From NCBI RefSeq assembly GCF_000003815.2, contig NC_049983.1, forward strand, positions 10,636,699-10,668,085: DNA of 31,387 nucleotides, given 5' to 3'. The notes beneath the pieces were generated by a model, which was not told the origin of the DNA, did not search any database, and saw only the letters and a program-made list of their open reading frames with translations. Both the position numbers and the translations under genes were made by a program. The stretch is from Branchiostoma floridae. Lineage: Eukaryota > Chordata > Leptocardii > Amphioxiformes > Branchiostomatidae. Below are positions 1 through 11,907 of this stretch, piece after piece; within the stretch, counting starts at the first letter, position 1; each line of letters begins with the position of its first letter.

Positions 1-2946
1 TGTTAGTGTCTCTTTCTCTCCTCTATAGTTCATTTGTCATTACGTGCCCCCTGTCTAAATCTGACCATCTACATGTATGCATTCTTCCCCCCCTCCATAG
101 CACCACTGAATTGTCCCTAACCTTGGTCTTGGAATTTTCGAACTTGTCGGCATTTCTCATCATGACTTTGGTTGAGTAAACTATTTCACAGTGCACTGCC
201 CTGCCAAACCCACTTGTAAACACACTTCGGAGCACCTAAAGCTCTTGTACACTTCACACCATACAGAATGCTGATTGACTGTTTCACACTACAAAAGGTA
301 GACTTTTCTCTGCCAATGTATTTATAGACCGAACTCAACAAAGCTGACTTTAGTGAATCCAGGGCATTGACAAAGTTTTCTAGACTTTTGACATCACAAA
401 ACAGTCTGAAGTAAGTGTTGGCGAATCCTGCCAGCATCTGTCCTCTGCCTAAATGGGACACGTTTGTTAGAATTTATCCACTATGTATGTGCCACAATGA
501 TGGTATTATTAGTGTTCCAAACTTCTGGAATCCTCTGTTGTGGAACAGACCAGACCTCACGCCCTTCTGCACCTAAGGGTTATCAGTCTTTCTCTCTGGC
601 AAGTTCATTTGTCATGTGTAAGACCTCTCTGGTCTCAAATTTTATCCTATGTCAAATTGATTTAGGTCAAACATCCAGAACACCTCAGTCTATAGTGTCT
701 AAGGGTCAGGGCATGCTGGGGTACCTGGGGGTGTAGGGAAAGGGTAAAAGTACAACCGTTACTAACTGTTTGTAACTTGAAGTTCAAATAGTGTAGAGCT
801 GTTTGCAAAGTTGACTTTGATCTTTGAAAGATTGTTTTCTTGATGTAAGAAAGGTGTGAATTTTCGATCAGAGTATAAGACACAATCATTTGGGTTGTAT
901 TTCCCGGTGGGTTCACTCAAGGTCAGTGTCACATCACATTCTTCATGGTGCAGGGAGAAGGACATGGAAACTGGGCCTCCGCAACAAAAGAGCCGACCTT
1001 CCTTTGTGTGGTTTTGACCAAGTTCAAGACCTGCCATAACCCTGGAACCATTTGTCTTCCTTATCGTCCACCTTCTGAGGATGTTGTGGTCACCAGACCA
1101 AATCAGTTTAGCTGTGCTGACAGTGGAGATAATCAGTCACCAGAGGAGGCCTGCTTCCCACTGTCAGCACCTGTCCTGTACACTGTCTTCTTTCACCATT
1201 GTTTTCTCCATAACTTCTCTGGCAGACCCACTTGGGAGCGAGTGTATAACATAACATTATGCTTCAGGCTTGCAGGGTTCACAAGTTCAAAGTCATATAC
1301 ATGTAAGCACAAAGCAAATGTCAATGGACAGACTTGATAATGTGTGATATACAGGAGCCCTGTGAGGTCTAGGGGCACCATTTGTCAACTGAAGTTTATT
1401 GTCGTTGCTTGGTTAATCGTTAGAAATCACTGGACCTATCATTAAAGTAAGTAACTCATTAACGTTATAGAATTAAAGAATACATGATACTCAATATGCA
1501 GCAAGTTTGAATGAGCCTTTGTTGTAATGGAGAAACAGTAGAACATTGACCCAGCTGTGTCAATACTTTGAACATGTACAAATTTTGTGTTTCAAAATTT
1601 TTTGTAACAGAAATGGAGGAAGTCCAAATTCAAGTTGGAAGGAGTTTACCAAATTGAAGGTTGAAATGGGACAGCCCAGTCTTATCACTAGTTATCACTA
1701 AACTCAAGTGAAAAGGAAACCCGTGTGGTCGCCAAGTGGTTCATAAAAGCTTGTAAATAGGACCAACACAATAAATAAATGCACAGCATGCAATTTTACA
1801 AACTGAAAAGATCTAGATCTAGACGATACCCCATATATTTTGTCCCAGTCTACTAGTACATGTACAATGAATTACGCAAGTTTACGGCGAGTGAGACACG
1901 CATAGACTGCAATGATAAGCTTATACACATCTATTTCATGGTATCCGCTATCCAAGAGTGACACAGCACATAAAAAGCAGTCCAGGAGCAGAGGCCTGAA
2001 AAGTTCAGTAGGCAGCTACTAAGAAAACTTATAAATCTGTCTACAAAACATGTAACTGAGATGTCTACGGACATTTCTGAGCAGTACATTTGGAGGGGTG
2101 TGTCAGTACCAGTACAAGCGTAATGGGTAAACATTGGCTTGATGGTCGGCTTTTGTGCCTTTCATTTCGTGTGAAAAGGAAGCTTGCCCTGTCACCGTTT
2201 ACTTTAAAAGTAACAGAGCAGATACAGTTGGTGGTTGTATGATATCCTGTGGTCGGTAGAGGATTGTATCTTTGTAGACAGAGTTCCATTTGTGGTCTGG
2301 TCTGCTTATATTTGTTTCCAGTTGTGTTTTCCTGCAGAGGATGTTTGCTTGAGTGGTCTTAAGGCGAAACTCTGTGGGAGTTGTCGCTTGTCATAAGTTC
2401 CTGCTTTATGAATCACACTTCATTACAAAAGGTGATGACATGATCTGCCAATCAAATGGAACTAAAGTAAGCTCAGGGACCTTCCAGTTAGTCATCTGGA
2501 GGCTAGCAGAATAAGAAGAAAAATTCAGATAAAAGGAGATTGCAAAAAAAAGTTGAACTTAAGAGACTCATGATTCATTATTCTGGTTCGAGCGGGAGCT
2601 CGGCCAAAGTAAAGTAAGTCATAATACTTAAAGGTAAGGGACGTACCAAGTTCCCTTGTATGCCCTGACTAAGGAGTTAAGGTTAAAACCTGACAGAGAA
2701 AAACCATGACACAAACACATACACAAAATCATAGCATTCTTTTAATAACAACAATGCAATATTCATTGGCAATATTTTTTACATATCACTGCTAAGTCAT
2801 AAGCTTCAGTTGTAATTTCCCTATCTGCAAAAAGTTATATCTTTGCATTTCTATCCATCTGGCTGTACTCAGTAATCATCACTGTGGCACCTGGTATGCA
2901 CAAAGTGTAACATGCATATAGAGGAGGAGGTTTACAGAAGAAAGAG
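1..2946. other. No gene recognised
   Basis: AT-leaning non-coding sequence. The open frames here are short, lack convincing splice borders and have random-like composition. A small palindrome (AGATCTAGATCT) lies near 1808-1819. A possible minus-strand acceptor near 2510 leads into a 33-codon frame, too weak to call. Confidence 0.5.
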
Positions 2947-3105
2947 TCAGATTTTGGGTTGGGCAAATCCTTTCTTAGGTGTACTAACACTCTTGCCACG
3001 CCCGGATGAGTAAGGCCCTTCAGACTGACCACAGGATTGTCCAGCCGACTTGGTGTGTCCACTTCCATGGAGTGTTTGACCACTGATCTTTGGGGGCGGT
3101 GTGGC
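2947..3105 (-). CDS. Candidate minus-strand terminal exon
   Basis: A pyrimidine-rich acceptor (TTTCCTGTCCTCTCAAG) precedes 52 codons and TGA. The product is Ser/Gly/Lys/Pro-rich, ending VSTPKKGFAQPKI, like a disordered tail. An ATTAAA on the minus strand near 2733-2738 could be its poly(A) signal. A second frame is open for about 90 codons through the same region, so the frame is not settled. Confidence 0.25.
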   Translation of the reverse strand, partial: ATPPPKISGQTLHGSGHTKSAGQSCGQSEGPYSSGRGKSVSTPKKGFAQPKI

Positions 3106-5459
3106 CTTGAGAGGACAGGAAACCATAGCAACAGCAGGTGATAGCAGGAAGGGTACACCTGTTCAACTGGTATATGCACTTCTCTAAAGCTGTGTTCTTT
3201 ATTCAAGACTACTGTTTATAGTTCTATTGTCATGACATCTTCTGTTACAGATCACAAAAAATTCAATAAATGCATTTCTTTCAAAGGGTTTTACTGTTGT
3301 CACTTGTCAGTAAGGTGTGGTCATACCAGCACTACCTTGAATCAGACTTACCTATCTCACAGGTTCAAGAGAAGAAGACTGTTAAAACATTTTATGATAA
3401 AACATTGCACATTACACATGCATTTTGAGCCAAATTCAGTTGCAAAATGTGCCATTCAAAGCCATAACAACACTCTCTAATTTCTGAAGCAATAACACTT
3501 GAGAAGAGCTAACACTTTGATATGCAGGAAGTACAGGAGACATAGAAGAAGATTACAGATCTTTCCTGTGTCATCCCATAACATCCTCTATATCCACATC
3601 AATAGTCTGTATTAATCGTGTTGTAATCTGCATGAATGTGTGCATTGTCTTGTCATAATCTCGTCAGTCATCTGAGGAAGAACCCTAGACCCCCTCCCTC
3701 AGCGTACCTGTACCTGTACCTGCTGCACAGGTGTGTGGTCCCATAGGTTAATCAGGTGAGGAAGAATGTGCACCTATAATCAGGACAATCACGCGGCTAT
3801 AAATACTTTGTGGACATGTTTGCAGAGCTCCATTGTCCGCTAACCCATTATAGTAATGCCTGGTCGACATCTATTTTGTCCCAAAGTGGTGGAGTGACAG
3901 TTTTATCTTCTAATGGGGGGTGAGTGGGTCAAACTAACCTGTAAACACCAAGGAGGTTAATCTCTGTGTAAAAACTTTTCCAATTGGTTAACAGTTTTAA
4001 CAAGGCAACATTTCAATATCTGTTGAAACAGACGAAAGTCATCAGCATGACATGTCATAAAACTGCATTTCATACTGATATAAACTTGATGTGTTTTGCA
4101 AAGTTGTTGTTTAATGTTTTGGATAACTGATTAAATTGATTTTAACTATTTGATAAACTTTAACGTTATGTGACTAGCAACAGCAAGAAACAAAGTTGTG
4201 TGTCTGTTGTTGCTAAGGTATCAAAACAACATATCCCTCTGTTTGACTTCTTTTATCTCTGTGTATTCAGGGTCAAACAGCACCAAAAGTTGAAACGGTC
4301 ATACAGTTGTATCATGCTTTAGTTTTGTTCATTACATTAAAACTTTTCTTGCTGATTGTATAATACTCTTGAGATTATAGTCATTTGGTAGTGTTTGACA
4401 AATTCTAAAAAGATTCATTTTGGGATGTTTCTTGATTCCTATCATCAGAAAAATTCTGCTCCTCCTATCATGTCACCAGTTTCATGTCATGTCACATACT
4501 GACATTTGTCCCTGGGATACTCAGGCATGTAATAGCACAGCATCTTAAAATACACAGGTATCAGAACACAGCATCTTAAAATACACAGGTATCAGAGATA
4601 TGTCGCTTTCTCTTCCTATCACTTCTGAAATGTAAACAGTGATTGTCTTGCATCTGGAGACAGAGTCAAAAGGACTGTTGCATTAAACTTTGATAACTGT
4701 ATCCGCCGGAAATTTACTTAAGATGCTCAAAGTGTATTGACATATACATACTTTTGGTCACAAAAAGCAAACTGGTATCCATGCATTTTTCTATAGCGTC
4801 TTATTTAAAAAAGGTTCATGGGCTGAAATTTTCTATAAAAAAAAAGATGTTGTTGTAATTTATCAAAACATTTGGAAAGAAAAATGAAACTTTACATTTT
4901 TTCCAGGGCAACACTATTCCATGCATGTAACTCTCATTCATTGCAGCAAGTCAATATTTTTCTTGCTGGTGTTATTGTTTCCTCCAAATAATAGGTCAAG
5001 GTTATCTGACCTCTACAGGTGGTTTATTAGGTTCGAACTCCCCCAGTTTTGACCTGTGCTCTTCACCTTAGCCAATCCTTGATCCTTCCTGTTGCGACTC
5101 TGATAGGTTCTACAGTAAAAAGGCAAGGCAAGGCATGTTTACAGAACCTAACAGTTACTCTCCCATATCATGTAGTAATAGTGGCCATGTCCAAGCAGGG
5201 TTGATTAATGTCATTCATTGTCAATACTGTTTCCTCTTGCCAGAACAGAAGGGCTTTTATCAGGAAGGAGCAAGACTGCTCTTTGTTGGACTTTGTTTCT
5301 ACATCCATTTGCAGGATGTTTGATCTGGGTTGCTTACAGAGTTTGTGTTACAGTTTTGTTATGGTTCACAACACCGTAAGAGGTTATGCCTTGTACCACA
5401 CAATCTATACATGTTGGAAGTAGATCTATTTATTTTATCCTGACAGTCCCTCTTCTGAC
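3106..5459. other. Non-coding interval
   Basis: Apart from the 31-bp direct repeat at 4536, nothing with coding or structural support is seen. It is probably intronic or intergenic. Confidence 0.5.
4536..4596 (+). repeat. 31-bp direct repeat, two copies
   Basis: A unit starting CACAGCATCTTAAAATACAC occurs twice back to back (4536-4566 and 4567-4596) with no mismatch over 30 bp, so this is a recent duplication. Confidence 0.95.
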
Positions 5460-5544
5460 CTACTGTGAAAGACTTTTAAAAAACCTTGGAAGTGTCAGCA
5501 CACCTGCAACTGAGAACTGCCCTCCTGGTTCAGATGTCACATTC
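5460..5544 (-). CDS. Candidate minus-strand terminal exon
   Basis: The acceptor CACTTTTCATTTTACAG is strong. The open frame reads NVTSEPGGQFSVAGVL and continues to a TAG at 5460-5462. An AATAAA on the minus strand (5429-5434) lies about 25 nt beyond the stop, which would fit a very short 3'UTR. An internal GTGTGC donor is also possible. Confidence 0.22.
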
Positions 5545-7934
5545 CTGTAAAATGAAAAGTGGCAGTAATATGATTACATACTGGTTCAAGCATGCATCAA
5601 TTAGGGAATGAAAATTACTGCCTATCGAGCATATTATCAAGCTTAACTTAGTTACGTGGGAGATTTTACGGCTATGGAACCACTGACGTCAGAAGGTATC
5701 TGTGCCTGTTGGGCCTGTCTTATTCAGCTCAGGTCTGATTTGATAAGCTCTGACATTGAAGGAAAGAAAACATCCGTGCAAAGGAAGGAGTTCACTGGTT
5801 CATAGGTGGAACCTGCTGACCAGATGTTTAAAATAGAACCCCTTTTCGGCCAGACAAATTTGATGTATAATTGTGTTAAATGAGGGGTGCAAAACATTTG
5901 GGGCAGGTTACTATGTCATGAGTCAGCAGTCAAGTAAAATCAATTCTGAAGCTCATCTTTCAGTTCAAGTCTTTCAGTAATCTTTTGCCATCATTTTTAC
6001 TCTTTGTACCTAAAGAAGTCATAGAAACACCTCCATCGTACTACTAGTACTGACGCGACGAGTATTATGCAGCTAGGTAACATGGATACACAGGTGCACT
6101 GTGCTAGTGATCTTGACATTCCTCTTTAAAAGATGCTTTGAAATGACCACAAAGCCATGTGAGATGACATCAACATTGTCAGAAACCTTAGTAAGTAATA
6201 AGCTTGACCCTTGAATAGTGGCACTGGTTTTATCAGTACCACTCAACATTGGAAGATTCCCCAAAAGGGTGCAGCTAGCTCAGATAAGCCACTCAAATGG
6301 GGGAAGACATTGACATTAAGGATGTTTACGTTACACTCAAGTTGCTTTCAGTAAGAGTCACTGTTGCATAGGGCAACTGAGCTCTTGTCAGTAAAAGCCA
6401 TTAGCAATGACAGCAGAACTCCAACTCAGGTATTCTGCTGGAATTCAGGTGTTGTTCAAAGTATGGGGTCACCAGTATAACAGGTTATGCCTTGTAGCAT
6501 CTGCCCAATGTGCCCCACCTAAACTACATATAACAGTAGGTCATATGTGGAAAGCTTTCCTGTTAATGCCAAAATTTCTAAGAAGAAAGGGACGAAGTCC
6601 AAATTGGGTTGGTCATCCATACAACCAAAAGGACTGCATCAGTTTTTACTTATCATGCTATTGGATACCTTAACCTTAGTGGGACTACATTCTCTAAGAG
6701 TGTGGTGTCTAATGTTACAGACTGCTAAACTGGAACTCCATGCCAGCAGTTTGCAATTGGAGGGTGTTACCACAAGCAGAAGGAATGTGTCAAATCTGTC
6801 TACTGATAACATATTGAACTTATCTTTCTCCACTACTTCCCAGTGTGATACCAGGAGGAAATGTTGTGCTGAAGTTCATGGTTTCCTGACTAGGACTTTC
6901 TGTCCTTTGGGCTGTTGGGACAAGGTGCTGGAATGTCAAGAGAATTCCATGCTGATAATGTGCCGGCCATGTCCTGCTAATTAACTATCACAGCAGACAG
7001 GAGCATTTCCGAACTGTGAAAGGCTTATCTGGAAAAGGCTAAACTTGGAACTGCAAAATTATGTTGCACACTAGCACGTTCGCTGACCTTTAAGATTCCT
7101 TGAAGGGGCAGTAACACAAAACATTAAAAGCTGTTGTCATTGTGTACTGAATTGATTGGTAACCAAACTGAATTCATGCAAAAAGCAAGATAACATTAGA
7201 CATTTTAATTTTTTTTTATACTCCATCTTGGAGAAAACAGACCTGATTCAGGCATCCCATTCCATGTCCATCATATTGCTAGCTTGTAAATTGTAAATAG
7301 CATCAGTTCTTATCAGATAGATCTACCTGTACAACTGTAATGATAAACCCAACAAAGTGCCTTGGCACAAATGTCGTGAGGAATGGAAACCTTTGACAAA
7401 AACAACATCGCACCTGTTGACAGGATATGGTATGCCTGTGAAAAACAGTCTTGTCATGGATTGTTGATATGCAATGTGCATGTGAAAGACTCACCTAAAT
7501 AGTTCAGATAACTTCCTGAACCTGCCTATGTGGTATTTCAGCGGGGTTTCTCTCTGTGTTTGTGTTTTCAAGATCATGACGATGAATAATGCTTGGGCAT
7601 GTAGGGCAGTAATTTCATCTATTTGAATTTAAGTAGAATAGGAAGTTGAGAGCAACAGTTGATTTATACAGGAGACATGCTTCAGTTGTGGTGAAAAAAA
7701 ATGAGCATAACTAGTTTCAGCAAGTCAGCGAGCTGATGACTCAATGGCTATGAATTTCCAAATGAATAGGAAATGATTCTGTCAATTACCTAAAGTAATA
7801 TGAGCTTCTTGAACTTGATAGAATGGTAAAATTGCTTTGTCTAGTATGTTATTTTGTTCTACTTTTCCAAAATCAATTCAGTGCTCAGCAAATATATATT
7901 CTAGTCAGGAAACTTTCTGGTTGCCACCTGTTAA

Positions 7935-7949
7935 GGGGGGGGGGGGGGG
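7935..7949 (+). repeat. G15 homopolymer
   Basis: Fifteen consecutive G bases directly abut the B-box of the tRNA-like fragment. The length may vary between individuals and is prone to sequencing error. Confidence 0.95.
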
Positions 7950-8010
7950 ATCGAACCCCATTTCCCACATTAGATGCCAACAAAACCCCAGACCGCTTCC
8001 ACCAAGATGT
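7935..8010 (-). mobile_element. tRNA-like fragment (SINE head or tRNA relic)
   Basis: On the minus strand an A-box match (TGGTGGAAGCG, 7994-8004) is followed 36 nt later by a perfect B-box (GGTTCGATCC, 7948-7957), which runs straight into a C15 tract. No acceptor stem or CCA-end pairing is evident, so this is more likely a SINE or pseudo-tRNA than a working tRNA gene. Confidence 0.5.
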
Positions 8011-9157
8011 GGAAACAACAACTTCTTTCATTCCCATTCTAGGCGAGGTTGGTCAACCTAGGGGATGTGGCTGGTTTGTGGCTAAGATGGGAAGAAATTG
8101 GTTTCAATTCCTTATGTTTGAGGAGGATTGGTTAGGGGGTGTGGTTGGCATTTAGAGGTGTTGACAAGAAAGCAGAACAAAACCTTGCATTTTCTGAAGG
8201 AGATTTAAAGAAAAGATGACAGGTAGGAATCCAAATCTGCCCCAAAGTTTGACCAAGGATGAAAATCTCACTATGACAAAAATACAGTTTGACTTTGTAC
8301 TTATGAATCACTGCTTATGATTCTATTACTTTCCCATCTATTGACTATTAATATTAGTACAATGTCCTGCAGATACCACATTATAAGGTAATGAAATTGG
8401 GTTGTTGGGAAAATCTAGGGTTTCCCCTGAATATTTTACTTCCTTTCAAAAACAACACCAAATGTGAAATATCAGAGCAGCAATTAGAGGTATAAGAAGG
8501 CAGGTTTCAATTGTTGGTGACTGATTCTTGGGAGCCTGTCAAATATAGATTGATGGAGAAAAAATAGGAATTCCCTTTGTAACCTTTAGGTCATGGGGCA
8601 AAATTGGAGACTGTATCCAGTAATCTGTAAAATTCTTCCTTCTAATGCTGCTTTTTGTTTTCTTCTTAGCAGACACAATTGTCCTGACCTTCCCCTTTAC
8701 AGTTAAAAAAGCCCAGGATTGTGTTAAGTCTAATTGGTGCCCATGTCATCTACACCCTGAGAAAGTCGGCCCTGAATGTCGCTCACACAGATGGTTCCTA
8801 TAATTCAGATGAACCTTGTCCTCAGGATGTACATTCTTTGAACCAAAGCCCAGACTGATGTAGTAAATATAGAATTTGGCTTGTGATGTATGAAAGGTGG
8901 TGCTATCAGGTTTGGGGGACAGTCCTTGATTTGTGTAATCTGTGATTGGAATATGGAGATTAATTTCCTTTGTTGTCAGTCTTTTGAAAATGAAGTAAGC
9001 TCGAAATTGATGTATGGAATTGAAATATGAATGAAAGGTTGGCAAGGAAAGTATTTCAACAGTGGAAGCGGCCCCTTGAGTAGCACTCAGTGTTAAGGAT
9101 GAGTACATCTTAGTTTCTGGAAGATCAAATTTCCAGGGAACATAGTGTCTAATATAC

Positions 9158-9240
9158 CAGCTGCACTTTTGACAGGATACAGGTGTACTCAAGCTGGGAA
9201 CGATCAATGGTATCTATAGCACGAGGCAATGATTTGGAAC
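9158..9240 (-). CDS. Candidate minus-strand exon (83 nt)
   Basis: The acceptor GTTGATATTTTTTGCAG is strong; the donor CTG|GTATAT is moderate. The only open frame enters with 2 nt and reads SKSLPRAIDTIDRSQLEYTC and seven more residues. It stands alone, 2.5 kb from the next candidate. Confidence 0.3.
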
Positions 9241-9349
9241 CTGCAAAAAATATCAACACCTAGTAGTATTTCAAGTTCAAATTTCAAAGTCAGATTTCCT
9301 CTTCTTTTATGCTGCCCTGTGGCAAGACCTTTTGTGTCCAAAATTAAGC

Positions 9350-9582
9350 GCTAGTTCACCTTTATCCGAGGGGTAACCTATATCCATTGTTTCTACAGAC
9401 AGGGTAACAAGTCAATGGATAGTGGTTTCAAACTGCAATATCCTAAATCCACTATCAGTCTGTTTTGAAATATTGAAAATATTGCAGTTTGAAACCCCCG
9501 CCTGTCCTTCTAGGTGACATCTCTAAATACCGTTTTTAAAAACAATGGATATAGGTTACCCTGCAGATAAAGGTGAACTAGC
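9350..9582. mobile_element. MITE-like palindromic element, 233 bp
   Basis: The outer 43-bp arms (9350-9392 and 9540-9582) are inverted copies with three mismatches, starting GCTAGTTCACCTTTATC. Inside, an 18-bp perfect inverted pair (9424-9441 and 9479-9496, GGTTTCAAACTGCAATAT) gives a nested hairpin. There is no coding capacity. The nested palindrome and size fit a non-autonomous foldback or MITE element; the family resembles a repeat common in amphioxus (memory only). Confidence 0.75.
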
Positions 9583-11764
9583 ATTACATGGTGAAATTGG
9601 GGGATGCTTTCAGTTTGTAAGTCCTAAGATGGCATTTTCCATGTCTGTTTAAAAAGAATGATTTCTCTATGCATGAAGTTTTACCCCTATATCAGCCAAA
9701 ATGGTTTGTCCCAGGTTGCAGAGCAGAAGGTGTATTGGAATCAACATCTCAGGGTCAAGGTCTAGTTCCTGCCACAGATAACTGCATGCCAGCTCATTAA
9801 AAACTTGATAATATTTGAGGGCAGGGCGGCAAGATCTTAAGCACTGGGATGTGCTAAAAGCATACCTTGAGGGAAAAGGAAAGATGAGAGGTCTTTAAGG
9901 ATTTTAAAAGGCTGACAAACTGCAATGAAGAATGTGTACTAAGAGGAACTCGCACATAGAGGGAGATACTACTAGTGACACACACAACTGGAAAAACACA
10001 AACCCCTCAATCAAGATAGCATGCTTTCTGCTATGGACACATATGCTCGTGATCAGAGGTTTTAATTTGCTTTTTATCCGGAAATGGGCATTAAAAGGAC
10101 TGTTTTTAATCCAGATTTCTTCCATTGTTAAATCTCATCTTCCTTGGGCCAAGGCCTGTATATGATAAAGATTCTGATGACGATTAGAAGTAATCATGGC
10201 AAAATTTACCTGAGGTTATAGAATGCCAACCAGTACTAGAATGCCTACCAACCTTCTTAAAGCCACAACTCCTACACTTCAACACTGTATGAACTTATGA
10301 AGTATTATTGTGTTTAGCCCTTTCTTTTAAGAAGATGGAAAATTAAGTTTGGAACTTGTGAAGAAGAAGAGAAAACAGATTCAGCAACAATGTGCTGCCA
10401 GCTGTTCCAGGTGGTCTACAGCTGCAAACTGATGCTTCAGTGAACTCTAATCAAAGCAAAAACAACTTTTGGATTGGTGCATAAGCTTCACTAATGTCGT
10501 GAAATGAAAGCAAAGTATCCAATTTCTTTTTTAACTTCAAAATGTTCAGTGTGGTTTCAAGGTCTGGTTTATGAAAACAAAGAGTACAAGGATGGAATTC
10601 TTCCTTTGTAGTTTAATCTCAATTTTCACACATAAGACTTACATGTAGTTTCTTTCAAACCTGTGAACTTGACAGCTGGTAACAATTCCTCAAAAGGGTA
10701 TTGCCTTCAGCACAAAAGACCAGACTTGTATACTCGTAATCATGGTTTCCCTGGGAAAACATGACGTATCTAAAGAGGTCTCTGAAAAACCATGGGAATT
10801 TGCTCAAAGGAAAAAAAAGAAATGTAAGAAATGTACTTAAGTATCATGTGTCAGGGAATCAACTATAAACAATATAATCCTTTGACAGGTTAAATGCAAG
10901 AAGACTTTAAGGCAAACCAAACTCACCAAGTAGGAAAAGTATGCTCTGTATTTATCACCTGTTTAAAGGCATGTTGATATCATTGTACCGTTTTTTGACC
11001 CAGCTTTTTTCCACCTTACTGTTCGATGTTGATGCAACATTTCTGCTTGTGGCCAGACAAGGATTTACTCTGCCAAATTAGTTTAAACCTTTTCTCATAC
11101 AAAACTGGCAAATTTCCAAAAGTAATGGTACTCATTCACTGCTTAGAGTTAGACCTGGAGGCTCAGCTTTGCTCTGATTGGTCACATATGTGTGGATACT
11201 ACAGGATAGTGTTTAGAGTAGAGCTTCTTTTCCCATGGGAGTCTGTGTTATTTCTATCTCTTCACTGGACCTGATCCAGTTTATGTTCTGCATGTGTGCC
11301 TTGCTCTGTATGTGTGCCAGGGAGACCAAGTCGTAATATTACAGTATTCTTTGGGATGGAATTTTGGCAGTCTATGTTTAGTCATGTTCAAAATACTTAA
11401 CATGCAGGTATGCAAAACTTGAGTTATACATTCTAGCCCATCTAGTTGAAAACTTTCTCTTGATTACAAATTATGCCTAACTCTGATAAGCTGTAATTCA
11501 ATATACCACAGAGTCACCAGGTGACCCAGTGACAGGTGTGTTGTGCAAAGGCACTTCAGTCCTTGTAAGGAGGAAATGTGTACCAACAAACAAGCATGCC
11601 TGTTTCGTAACTGTGGATGGAGTTTCAGCCATGGCTTATGTAATGTCACGGCACCTCCTTTCCTGTATAACTGTTGATACTTTCTTGAATACTTCCCAAC
11701 TTCCATAAGACTCCTTACCCTTCCAATAAAAACTGAGTGCAGACGTGAAGAATCCTTTGTTTAC
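9583..11764. other. Non-coding interval
   Basis: No supported feature. A minus-strand frame beginning at an ATG in good context (near 11631) reads MAETPSTVTKQACLFVG, but lacks a clear acceptor upstream and was not called. Confidence 0.4.
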
Positions 11765-11907
11765 CCTGCTAATCCTCCCCCCACATGTCTTGCTGTGTGC
11801 GCAAATGTGGCCTTGGCAGCAGCCCTCAGACATCATTTTCGTCCAGCTTTCATGTTCAGCCAGAGCAGGTGGTCTGGATATAACTTGTCCATTCTTTGTT
11901 GCTAGTC
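11765..11907 (-). CDS. Candidate minus-strand exon (143 nt)
   Basis: A good acceptor (GATTAAACTTTTCCATAG) and the donor AGG|GTAAAC enclose 47 open codons, the longest of the minus-strand candidates. The product has LATKNGQVISRPPALAEHES and then a Cys/His-rich part. The Cys content could mean a metal-binding patch or simply random translation. Confidence 0.3.

Larger units (their letters stand above)
5545..9157. other. Non-coding interval with tRNA-like fragment
   Basis: It holds the G15 tract and tRNA-like piece. A GTGAGT donor on the minus strand (ending at 7495) follows a frame reading ETPLKYHIGRFRKLSELF, but the matching acceptor is purine-rich and poor. The 145- and 153-codon frames at 6547-6984 and 8746-9207 look like chance. 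Confidence 0.45.

Noticed and set aside
6547-6984. 145-codon plus-strand frame
   Set aside because: No motif, no splice borders, random-like composition, and two other frames open nearby.
8746-9207. 153-codon minus-strand frame
   Set aside because: It overlaps the better-bounded 9158-9240 candidate in another frame and has no recognisable domain.
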